Below, one piece after another: positions 1-6,373 of a stretch of 12,473 nt of DNA. The notes beneath the pieces were generated by a model. That model was not told the origin of the DNA. It made no database searches and worked only from the letters and a program-made list of their open reading frames with translations. Each line of letters opens with the position of its first letter. The stretch's first letter is position 1. This DNA is from an uncultured Ignavibacteria bacterium (GTDB lineage Bacteria > Bacteroidota > Ignavibacteria > Kapaibacteriales > UBA961), in contig CALMMI010000636.1 of the NCBI GenBank assembly GCA_937868245.1, forward strand, positions 1 through 12,473. Reading direction: 5' to 3'. The translations under genes were made by a program, and so were the position numbers.

Positions 1-967
1 ACAACCAAACCCAATAACTATCATAAGTACGTTTATGGCATTTATGCAGGCCGAAAAGCATCATGTAATGAAAGGTGGAAAACCTATTTTTGAAACGATA
101 GTTATTGCAGGAATTTCAAAAAAGGTAAATGTTTACAATGGTTTATTTTCAGTTACTCCTGTTGAGGATATAACTAAAATAAAGAAAACTGATTTAGTTA
201 TTATACCAGCATTCTTACCTCAAACCAGTCCAGAGCAAAATATCAAGCTAAACAAAAAAACAATTGAGTGGATTGTGTCGCAATATAAGAATGGTGCTGA
301 AGTCGCAAGCCTTTGTACAGGAGCTTATGTTCTTGCAGCAAGCGGGTTGGTTGATGATAAAAAATGCTCTATACATTGGAATGATGCGGAAAAGTTTCGA
401 AGCATGTTTCCGCAAGTGAATTTAGTTGCGGATCAGGTAATAACACATGAACATGGTTTGTACACTTGCGGAGGTGCATTTTCGTTTATGAATTTAATAC
501 TTTATTTATTGGAAAAGCATTATGGAAGAGAGATGGCAATTTTATGTTCTAAACTATTTCAAGTTGATATTGATAGAAGCAGTCAATCGCCTTACATTGT
601 TTTTAATGGGCAAAAATCCCATGATGATGCTATTGTTTTAAAAGCTCAGGAGTTTATTGAAAAGAATTCAATTGATAAATTGTCTGTTGAAAAACTTGCG
701 AAAAAACTTGCTGTAAGTAGAAGGAATTTGGATAGACGATTTATTAAAGCTACAGGTAATACACCAATTGAATATATGCAGCGCGTTAAAATGGAATTAG
801 CAAAAAAGCAACTCGAGATTTCCCGAAAAACTGTTCAAGAGGTGATGTACGAAGCTGGATATTCTGATTTGAAAGCGTTTCGCGATGTATTCAAAAAGGT
901 TACTGGACTTTCACCCTTAGAATACAAAGCTAAATACAATAAAGAAATGGTACTTATACCAAGTTAG
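1..967 (+). CDS. GlxA-family transcriptional regulator (DJ-1/PfpI + AraC HTH), 5' end cut by window edge
   Basis: This is a two-domain regulator: an N-terminal DJ-1/PfpI (class I glutamine amidotransferase-like) domain and a C-terminal AraC/XylS helix-turn-helix. Numbering from the first in-frame ATG (35), the nucleophile-elbow motif ASLCTGAYVLAASGL has Cys94, with His114 in the following IHW. The HTH region is about residues 200-300 (LSVEKLAKKLAVSRRNLDRRF, then TGNTPIEYMQRVKMELAK, then VMYEAGYSDLKAFRDVFKK). The frame stays open from 35 back to base 2, and family members normally have a first beta strand and about 15-25 more residues before the helix seen here. I therefore infer that the true start lies left of the window. 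Such regulators usually act as cytoplasmic activators or sensors of small metabolites; the ligand here is unknown. The 3' end overlaps the convergent SRPBCC gene by 14 bp. Confidence 0.88.
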   Translation, partial: QPNPITIISTFMAFMQAEKHHVMKGGKPIFETIVIAGISKKVNVYNGLFSVTPVEDITKIKKTDLVIIPAFLPQTSPEQNIKLNKKTIEWIVSQYKNGAEVASLCTGAYVLAASGLVDDKKCSIHWNDAEKFRSMFPQVNLVADQVITHEHGLYTCGGAFSFMNLILYLLEKHYGREMAILCSKLFQVDIDRSSQSPYIVFNGQKSHDDAIVLKAQEFIEKNSIDKLSVEKLAKKLAVSRRNLDRRFIKATGNTPIEYMQRVKMELAKKQLEISRKTVQEVMYEAGYSDLKAFRDVFKKVTGLSPLEYKAKYNKEMVLIPS

Positions 968-1409
968 TTTTTTCTGCATAGAGTTTAAGCCCGGTAAAGA
1001 ATTTTTTTATTCCTGCGTCTGATTGTTTGCGAATCATTAAACTATCCAATAGTTTTCCTAACAGTCCAAACTTGACCGTATATTCCATAACCTGCTTTAC
1101 TTTTACTTGATTGCCAACTTTCTCAAAACTATAACTGTGTTGCAATCCTTTAATAGGAAAAGAGCAATCAGTAAGTTGATATGTCAACGCTTCGTTTGGT
1201 TTAAACACAGTTATTTTTTCATCAAACCAGTTCTTTCCATCGAGCATGTGTACTTTACGCTTAGCACCCAAACCTGTTTTTTCAGCAGAAATTAGTTCTG
1301 ATTTTTTTACTGTTGGATCATACTTATCTAAAAGCTCAAGATTAGTTAGGTGATTCCAAATGCTCTCCAATGAGGCATTGATAGTGATTTCATTTTTAAT
1401 TGTTGCCAT
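954..1409 (-). CDS. SRPBCC-family protein (polyketide cyclase/START-like ligand-binding fold)
   Basis: The product is 151 aa, the usual size for a single-domain SRPBCC protein of the Polyketide_cyc2 type. The N-terminus has the family pattern ITINASLESIWNHLTNLELL followed by basic and aromatic beta strands (AKRKVHMLDGKNWFDEKI). The C-terminal helix around residues 115-150 closes the hydrophobic cavity (LGKLLDSLMIRKQSDAGIKKFF). There is no signal peptide, so it should be cytoplasmic. The fold binds hydrophobic small molecules or catalyses simple ring chemistry; the ligand cannot be read from the sequence. It is divergent from the HxlR regulator at 1508 across a 98-bp spacer with paired dyad operators, so it is very probably that regulator's target. 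The ATG at 1407-1409 fits the domain start. Confidence 0.85.
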   Translation of the reverse strand: MATIKNEITINASLESIWNHLTNLELLDKYDPTVKKSELISAEKTGLGAKRKVHMLDGKNWFDEKITVFKPNEALTYQLTDCSFPIKGLQHSYSFEKVGNQVKVKQVMEYTVKFGLLGKLLDSLMIRKQSDAGIKKFFTGLKLYAEKTNLV

Positions 1410-1430
1410 AATTGATTTATTAAATTTAAC

Positions 1431-1449
1431 TACTTGTTATTTGCAAGTA
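1431..1449. promoter_or_regulatory. Putative HxlR operator 1 (dyad TACTTG-N7-CAAGTA)
   Basis: A perfect 6-bp inverted repeat (TACTTG 1431-1436, CAAGTA 1444-1449) with a 7-bp spacer. The 20 bases at 1430-1449 match 1463-1482 at 18 of 20 positions. It lies just downstream of the -7 box of the minus-strand promoter, so a protein bound here would cover the SRPBCC transcription start. Assignment to the adjacent HxlR regulator is inferred from position and symmetry. Confidence 0.65.
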
Positions 1450-1479
1450 CAAATATATAAAACTACTTTTAATTTGCAA
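1450..1479 (-). promoter_or_regulatory. Bacteroidota-type promoter of the SRPBCC gene
   Basis: Read on the minus strand, TATATTTG (1450-1457) matches the -7 consensus TAnnTTTG exactly, and TTG (1477-1479) lies 19 bp upstream as the -33 element. Transcription should start near 1443, giving a leader of about 34 nt to the ATG at 1409. The -33 element lies inside operator 2. Confidence 0.65.
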
Positions 1480-1484
1480 GTAGT
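1462..1484. promoter_or_regulatory. Putative HxlR operator 2 (dyad ACTACTT-N9-AAGTAGT)
   Basis: A perfect 7-bp inverted repeat (1462-1468 and 1478-1484) with a 9-bp spacer. Its centre is 33 bp from the centre of operator 1, about three helical turns. It covers the -33 elements of both divergent promoters, so one occupied site could repress both genes. Confidence 0.65.
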
Positions 1485-1503
1485 GAAATATATATTAATT
1501 TTG
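1473..1503 (+). promoter_or_regulatory. Bacteroidota-type promoter of the HxlR gene
   Basis: TTTG (1473-1476), a 19-bp spacer, then TAATTTTG (1496-1503), an exact TAnnTTTG. The box ends only 4 bases before the ATG at 1508, so transcription probably starts at or within a few bases of the start codon, predicting a leaderless or nearly leaderless mRNA. Confidence 0.6.
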
Positions 1504-1507
1504 TGAT

Positions 1508-1921
1508 ATGGCAAAGCAAAAGCGCAAATCCGATTGTCCTATTAATTATGCAATGGAAATATTTGGGGATAGATGGACGTTTCTAATAGTTCGAGATTTG
1601 ATGTTTAAAGGAAAACATTACTACGGAGAATTTTTGGAAGCCGGAGAAAAAATCGCTACCAATATCCTTGCGGATAGGTTATTGTTATTAGAAGATTCTG
1701 GCATTGTGAGTAAAACGGTTGACAAACAGCACAAATCAAAACAAGTTTACAAACTCACACAAAAGGGAATTGATTTATTACCGTTACTTGTTGAAGTAAT
1801 AATATGGTCAACCAAGTATGATAAAAATACTGCTTCGGATATAAAGTTTGTTAATCGTGCCAAGAGAGATAGAGATGGGCTTTTAAAAGAGATCGGCACC
1901 AAACTAAAATCTGAATTATAA
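1508..1921 (+). CDS. HxlR-family winged-helix transcriptional regulator
   Basis: A 137-aa HxlR (DUF24, MarR-related) regulator. The diagnostic N-terminus is SDCPINYAMEIFGDRWTFLIV (residues 8 onward), followed by the recognition-helix region KIATNILADRLLLLEDSGIV and the beta-wing SKQVYKLTQKGIDLLPLL. Cys10 sits at the conserved N-terminal cysteine position of the family, which in characterised members such as YodB and HypR senses thiol-reactive or oxidising compounds. It is the only cysteine in this protein, so any switch would be by intermolecular disulfide or thiol modification rather than an intramolecular bond. The gene is divergent from the SRPBCC gene, with two dyad operators between them, which suggests autorepression and repression of the neighbour. 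Sensor chemistry is inferred, family assignment is firm. Confidence 0.92.
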   Translation: MAKQKRKSDCPINYAMEIFGDRWTFLIVRDLMFKGKHYYGEFLEAGEKIATNILADRLLLLEDSGIVSKTVDKQHKSKQVYKLTQKGIDLLPLLVEVIIWSTKYDKNTASDIKFVNRAKRDRDGLLKEIGTKLKSEL

Positions 1922-1995
1922 ATCACCAATTAAATATTATTACAGATCTCGTTTACTATGGCGAGTTAGTTTTGGAGTACCGCTTTTACATTATA

Positions 1996-2017
1996 GGGGA
2001 CAATCGTCCCCTTTTTT
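1996..2017 (+). terminator. Intrinsic terminator downstream of the HxlR gene
   Basis: GGGGAC (1996-2001), loop AATC, GTCCCC (2006-2011), then six T residues (2012-2017): a textbook rho-independent terminator 75 bp past the HxlR stop. The left flank has no A-run, so it should not act on the minus-strand operon arriving from 2260. Confidence 0.85.
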
Positions 2018-2109
2018 GTATTTAAAACAGATAAAACCCCTATTTTTTTGATATTTTTGTATAATGACTTCTCCATATTAACTCATTAAATTAAAGCCTC
2101 AATTTTTTA

Positions 2110-2259
2110 GTGGAAAACGAACCTGTCAATATCAATCCTAAAGCCGTTATTTTAACAGCTATTCCGTTTGAATATAAGGCAGTTAAAGCTCATTTAATCG
2201 ATCCAAAAGAAGAGACACATCAAAAGGGAAATGTGTAGGAAAAAGGTCAGATAGAGGCT
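2110..2259 (+). pseudogene. Remnant of a nucleoside-phosphorylase-like (MTAN/PNP superfamily) N-terminus
   Basis: From a GTG at 2110 the frame encodes 42 residues and stops at TAG 2236-2238. The stretch AVILTAIPFEYKAVKAHL then EETHQKGNV resembles the start of phosphorylase-superfamily domains found as stand-alone proteins and as N-terminal effector-like modules of STAND NTPases (typical form ILTALPVEY.AVR.HL, then E..H.QGTVY..G). In that family a Tyr follows the GTV; here the TAG falls exactly at that codon, and the next codons (EKGQIEA) still look like the family. Similarity then fades into the end of the minus-strand operon, so both a nonsense mutation and a truncation are indicated. A possible -7 box TATTTTTG lies at 2052-2059. 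Family call is from remembered motif similarity. The rest of 1922-2259 holds only the terminator and AT-rich sequence. Confidence 0.6.
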
Positions 2260-4692
2260 CTAATCGTTAGAAAATTTATTCTCCAATAATTCTTCCTTGA
2301 ATTTTGCTTTGAATGAATAAGCGAAAGTTACAAGCACAGCCCGTGTATCAACTTTAAAGGTTCGTTGATAACTGAAATTTGAAGCATAAGCCGTTAAACC
2401 GCTTCTCTGAGTATTAAAAACATCTGTCACAACCAATCCGAGCGCACCGTTACCTTTCAATATTTTTTGTTGGAAACCTATGTCAACAAAATAAACAGCA
2501 ATCCTTGATCCTTGTGGAGTGGCTATTGGAGAATTGTAATTTCCAATGATCTGTAATTTACTTACTTTCCAAAGAGAAAAATTATTTATGATTTTTCCAT
2601 ACCAACTTAAAAGATTATTAGCAAGATCAGGATTTACATTGCTTCCATCTATTTGTTGCTGATATAAAGAGAAGCTGGTATTTAAGCTCCAAAACTTAGC
2701 AGGGAAAATAGTTACAATTCCTTCTATGCCATAAGTGGTGGAGTTTCCAAAGTTCATGGGTTGCGTTAACGCAACACCATTTGATTTTAAATCAATGTAA
2801 GGTCTTATAATATTTGTTGCATAGCGATAAAAAATATTTGTTGAAAAGGATACCTTTTTCCATTCCTTATTATAGCCTGCTTCAAGAGCGTTTATAAATT
2901 CAGGTTTCAAATAAGGATTGCCGCCATGTTGATTTAGCGAATCTGTTATATCCACAAAGGGGTTTAATTGACCGAGGCTTGGGCGATTGATCCTCCTGCT
3001 AAAACTAAGTTTGATGAAATTACTTGGATTGATAAAGTAGGCAATGTTGGCTGTAGGAAATAGATTGAAATAATCTCTTTTTACATTCACATTATTACTA
3101 ACAGCATGACCTTCGTTATAAACTTGCTCTGCTCGTACCCCAATATCGTATTTCCATTTAGCAGAATCCGGCTTACCAATAAAACTTCTGTACTGAAGAT
3201 ACCCTGCGTGAACTTGTTCCTTGAAATGAAAAACATTACTTGCCAATGGGTTTGCCACATATTCGCTATTGTTATAATACTGACTTTGAAAATCGGCATC
3301 AGTATATCTGTAAATTCCCTTGTATCCTGTTTCAAGAATTCCTTTTTTACCAATTGGATTAGCATAATCGATTTTAAAATTACTTACGTTAGAATTTTGG
3401 TAATCGTATGTTCTTTGTAAATACGGGCTACCCAAATAAGTGTCATCAATATTTAGTGACTGTGTTGTGATGTCTGTATTTTCCGTATCGAAATTGGAAG
3501 AAGAGCTTAAATTTATACTTAGATTTTTGCGGTCATCATCAAATTTCTTTGTGTAGTTCAAGGCAAACTCCAGTGCCTTTTCTCTTACATGCTCTGAAGA
3601 AAATCGTGAGTTTTTATTTTGGAACAACTGATTTTGGTCTTGAAATTGAGAAACCAAAGTCTCTAAATTGTCCTCGCTATCTAAATTACCAATTGCTTCA
3701 AAACTTAAAGTGTTCTTTGGATTGATGTTGTAATCTGCATTGAACTTCATGTTTTGAGTTTGTTCCAAGCGATCATCGTGTCTGTTCTGTAATAGATAAT
3801 ACTCATTGGGAATATCAAAATTTGTACGAGAAGCATTCGCTTTTCGAGTCCGTCCTGCAAAACGATTATCGTATGACAAACCTAAATTCCATTTGCCGGA
3901 TTGATGATTAAGTAGGAAAGCACTATTTGCTCTGCCTTTAGCACCGTATCCTGCTCCTAAAGCCACCGATCCGTTTGTCCCTTTGCCTGTTCCTTTCTTT
4001 AATTTTATACTTATGATTCCGCCATCTGCATCCGCATCGTATTGCGCTGAAGGATTATTAATGATTTCAATACTTTCTACGCTGCTTGCCGGAATGCGAT
4101 TTGTTGCGCCAAGTACAGAATTCCGCCCATTGACTAAAATAAGAGGAGATTTACCACGAACTGTAATGTTACCATCAGCATCAACAACAACGGTGGGGGT
4201 GTTTTTTAAAAGGTCAGTTGCTGTACCTGATGCCTGAGTGAGATTATCTTTCGCATTAATAATAAAACCTTGAGTGGTTTTTTTTATCAGGTCTTTTTGA
4301 GAAACAACTTCTACACCGTCTAATAATTTGCTATCAGGTTGTAATTGGATGGATGAAATCTCTCCTTCTTTATTTTGCTCATCTACTTTTGTTCTTACAC
4401 TCGAACTCAAATAGCCAATCATTTGAAATTTTAAAATGTAATCACCATATGGGACATCTGTAATAATGAATTTCCCTGTACTATCTGTGGCAACAACTTT
4501 CAAAACCTTTGCACTATCCGCCTGTGTTGAAAGGATCACGCTCACAAATTCGACAGGGTTTTGTTTTTCATAAACAGAACCACTAATTACCCCCTTGTTT
4601 TGTGCAGATAATTTTGTTGAAAATAGAAATCCAGCACAGAGTAATAATAACTGCGAGTATTTAAAAACATTTTTGCTTAACAGATCAATCAT
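2260..4692 (-). CDS. TonB-dependent outer-membrane receptor with carboxypeptidase-regulatory-like N-terminal domain
   Basis: An 810-aa outer-membrane protein. The signal peptide (residues 1-30, hydrophobic core LLLLCAGFLF, probable cleavage after LSA) is followed by a CarboxypepD_reg-like beta-sandwich (about 33-115, GVISGSVYEKQNPVEFVSV to DYILKFQMIGY). Next comes a TonB plug (about 125-235, with DLLKNTPTVVVDADGNITVRG, LILVNG, IEIINNPSAQYDADADGGII) and then a long barrel of the OMP_b-brl_3 type to the C-terminus. No SusD partner is adjacent, so a SusCD glycan system is unlikely. It is the last gene of the operon, and its ATG overlaps the upstream TGA by 4 bp (ATGA), implying translational coupling. 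The substrate is unknown; context suggests metal- or stress-related traffic. A full-length, intact gene. Confidence 0.9.
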   Translation of the reverse strand: MIDLLSKNVFKYSQLLLLCAGFLFSTKLSAQNKGVISGSVYEKQNPVEFVSVILSTQADSAKVLKVVATDSTGKFIITDVPYGDYILKFQMIGYLSSSVRTKVDEQNKEGEISSIQLQPDSKLLDGVEVVSQKDLIKKTTQGFIINAKDNLTQASGTATDLLKNTPTVVVDADGNITVRGKSPLILVNGRNSVLGATNRIPASSVESIEIINNPSAQYDADADGGIISIKLKKGTGKGTNGSVALGAGYGAKGRANSAFLLNHQSGKWNLGLSYDNRFAGRTRKANASRTNFDIPNEYYLLQNRHDDRLEQTQNMKFNADYNINPKNTLSFEAIGNLDSEDNLETLVSQFQDQNQLFQNKNSRFSSEHVREKALEFALNYTKKFDDDRKNLSINLSSSSNFDTENTDITTQSLNIDDTYLGSPYLQRTYDYQNSNVSNFKIDYANPIGKKGILETGYKGIYRYTDADFQSQYYNNSEYVANPLASNVFHFKEQVHAGYLQYRSFIGKPDSAKWKYDIGVRAEQVYNEGHAVSNNVNVKRDYFNLFPTANIAYFINPSNFIKLSFSRRINRPSLGQLNPFVDITDSLNQHGGNPYLKPEFINALEAGYNKEWKKVSFSTNIFYRYATNIIRPYIDLKSNGVALTQPMNFGNSTTYGIEGIVTIFPAKFWSLNTSFSLYQQQIDGSNVNPDLANNLLSWYGKIINNFSLWKVSKLQIIGNYNSPIATPQGSRIAVYFVDIGFQQKILKGNGALGLVVTDVFNTQRSGLTAYASNFSYQRTFKVDTRAVLVTFAYSFKAKFKEELLENKFSND

Positions 4693-5366
4693 TTTATTAC
4701 CTGCACACTTAGATCGTCAAAATAACTTTGTGCATCTGCTTTAGTCCATAAGCCCACTTTACCTGCGTTTGGATAGGTGTCGTCTGAAGTTTCTATCATC
4801 TTCGATCCGTTTAAGGAGCAAGAAATATTATTTCCATTCATCACAATACTCATTGTAAACCATTCTCCTGATTTAATGTTACAATCCACGCTTTTTAATT
4901 GTTTCCGGCTTCCATTAACAACTTTGTAAAAGCGAAAATTATTCTCAAGCGGATTACATCTTGCAATGTAATAGTTGTTATTATCGATATATCTCCAAAC
5001 TAAACCACCTCCCTGATCTTCTTCCCCTGCAACAGCTTTCATCTTTACGGTTAAAGTAAAGTTCTTGTAGAATAAATTATCAAGTGCTAAAATATTAAAG
5101 CAATCGGATTCACTCTTCGCTTGTTGAGCTACTACTTTATTTCCGGCATCATTTATTACTGACCATTTAGCGTCTTTTGGGCAAGTATTTCCAACCACAC
5201 ATCCTTTGGGAAGAGTAGCTTCTGATGCATTCTCAAACGAAATAATAGTATCTGTTTTTTGAATGTCTTTATCATTTATTGCAACTGAAACTTTTGGCGT
5301 TGCATCATTGCAAGCCAAAAGCGTATAAACAACACTTACGAAAAAAATTAATTTTATAATCTTCAT
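4689..5366 (-). CDS. Lipoprotein with concanavalin-A-like (laminin-G/DUF1080-like) domain
   Basis: A 225-aa predicted lipoprotein. The chosen start (ATG 5364-5366, MKIIKLIFF) puts the lipobox LLAC at residues 16-19 with Cys19 as lipidation site; a longer start at 5393 would put nine extra residues ahead of the signal and overlap the SOD gene by 26 bp. Residues about 90-225 have the jelly-roll pattern of ConA-like lectin/glucanase domains (FYKNFTLTVKMKA, GGGLVWRYIDNNNYYIARC, SGEWFTMSIVMNGNNISCSL, AGKVGLWTKADAQSYFDDL). No hydrolase catalytic residues can be assigned with confidence, so a binding or structural role is as likely as an enzyme. It begins 1 bp after the SOD stop and ends by overlapping the TonB receptor start, so the three products are probably made in fixed proportion. 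Confidence 0.8.
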   Translation of the reverse strand: MKIIKLIFFVSVVYTLLACNDATPKVSVAINDKDIQKTDTIISFENASEATLPKGCVVGNTCPKDAKWSVINDAGNKVVAQQAKSESDCFNILALDNLFYKNFTLTVKMKAVAGEEDQGGGLVWRYIDNNNYYIARCNPLENNFRFYKVVNGSRKQLKSVDCNIKSGEWFTMSIVMNGNNISCSLNGSKMIETSDDTYPNAGKVGLWTKADAQSYFDDLSVQVIK

Positions 5367-5367
5367 A

Positions 5368-6090
5368 CTATTTTGTTTTTTGAGCGATATCAAATCGCTG
5401 TGCTACGTTATCCCAATTGATTACATTAAAAAGTGCGTCAACAAAATCTGCTCGTTTGTTTTTATACTTTAGATAATAAGCGTGTTCCCATACATCAATT
5501 ACCAATAATGGGATTGCGCCCATTTGTGTCAGCTTTTCGTGATTCTCACATTGCATAATTGTTAAACTATCCGAATAAGGTTGGTAGCCTAAAATTCCCC
5601 AACCTGCACCGTCAACATTTTTAGAGGTGCTTGCTAAATATGCTTTCAGTTTATCATACGAACCAAATTGTTTTTCAATTCGTTTTAATAATTCTCCTGA
5701 TGGATCGGTTTTTTTATTGGTAAGATTTGTCCAAAAAATACTGTGCAAAATGTGACTTGAGAAATGATACGAAAGTTTCTTTGTCCAAAAATCAACTGTT
5801 TCGTAGTTATTTTCATCCATTGCCTTTTTTATCATTAGCATATCCTTGTTTGCGCCTTTTACCGCACCACCATGATGAAAGGTGTAATGCAGATGCATTG
5901 TTTCGGCATCCATGTTTGGTTCTAAAAAATTCTCAGCATAGGGCAAAGCTTGTTGAATAAAATTACCGTTTACATCTACTAATTTATCTATTCCGTTCTC
6001 GCTCATATTTTGAGCAAGTAAACTGTTCGTTGGAAGTATTGCTGCACCACCAATAATCAGCGAGTTTCTAATGAAGTCTTTTCTGTCCAT
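5368..6090 (-). CDS. Exported Fe/Mn superoxide dismutase with altered second-shell residues
   Basis: A 240-aa Fe/Mn-family SOD with an N-terminal export signal (MDRKDFIRNSLIIGGAAIL, then SLLAQN; Tat-like layout but without a twin Arg). The ATG at 6088-6090 was chosen over one at 6180 because it precedes the signal and lies 10 bp after the upstream stop. Metal ligands are present: His68 (MHLHY), His116 (ILHSIFW), and Asp199 and His203 (DVWEHAYYLKY). The normally near-invariant second-shell Tyr (Tyr34 of E. coli MnSOD) aligns with Ala76 in FHHGGAV. The Gln146 position of MnSOD appears as His184 (CENHEKL), as in some Fe-type and cambialistic SODs. It should detoxify superoxide outside the cytoplasm, and being encoded with ChrA fits chromate-linked oxidative stress. 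Altered kinetics are inference. Confidence 0.92.
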   Translation of the reverse strand: MDRKDFIRNSLIIGGAAILPTNSLLAQNMSENGIDKLVDVNGNFIQQALPYAENFLEPNMDAETMHLHYTFHHGGAVKGANKDMLMIKKAMDENNYETVDFWTKKLSYHFSSHILHSIFWTNLTNKKTDPSGELLKRIEKQFGSYDKLKAYLASTSKNVDGAGWGILGYQPYSDSLTIMQCENHEKLTQMGAIPLLVIDVWEHAYYLKYKNKRADFVDALFNVINWDNVAQRFDIAQKTK

Positions 6091-6100
6091 TTTTTTAATT

Positions 6101-6361
6101 TTAATGTTCGTTAATAAATGTACCATCGGGTTTGAAAGCCGCCTCTTTTCTTTTACCATCCAGTTTGAAGGCAGCTTCATAAGTCAGGCGACCATCTGAT
6201 TTTTCAACTTCCCATTCTGTTGCGGTAACGCTTGGGTATTTTGTTTTAAAAGCGGACGATACTGAAACCGGAACATCATCGCTAATGATGTTAAATTCCG
6301 TTGCACATGATGAAAGCATTATAATGCTTATCGCCATAATTAATTGGTTTGTCTTTCTCAT
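6101..6361 (-). CDS. Small PepSY-like lipoprotein
   Basis: An 86-aa lipoprotein. The signal MRKTNQLIMAISIIMLSSC ends in a lipobox LSSC (Cys19). Residues about 30-86 form a single PepSY-like/DUF2874 unit: VSSAFKTKYPSVTATEWEVE, then LTYEAAFKLDGKRKEAAFK and a terminal DGTFINEH. Proteins of this type are common in Bacteroidota and are usually periplasmic or outer-membrane-anchored; the motif family is thought to bind peptides or regulate partner proteins, but no function can be assigned here. Most members carry two such units, so this is a half-size version. Spacing is 12 bp after chrA and 10 bp before the SOD gene. Confidence 0.8.
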   Translation of the reverse strand: MRKTNQLIMAISIIMLSSCATEFNIISDDVPVSVSSAFKTKYPSVTATEWEVEKSDGRLTYEAAFKLDGKRKEAAFKPDGTFINEH

Positions 6362-6373
6362 TATATATATGGT

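Noticed and set aside
3087..3420. Overlapping open frames on both strands inside the TonB receptor gene
   Set aside because: They are shadows of a full-length receptor gene with clear domain structure, and their translations show no recognisable pattern.
3983..4237. 84-aa plus-strand frame opposite the receptor plug domain
   Set aside because: It is antisense to the conserved plug region, and coding constraint on the real gene explains the open frame.
2260..5393. SusCD-type polysaccharide utilisation locus
   Set aside because: The receptor has no SusD neighbour, and the adjacent ConA-like lipoprotein lacks assignable glycosidase residues; the operon context is chromate and superoxide.
6091..6180. 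Upstream extension of the SOD gene to an ATG at 6180
   Set aside because: It would add 30 non-signal residues before the export signal and overlap the PepSY lipoprotein gene by 80 bp; the ATG at 6090 fits.
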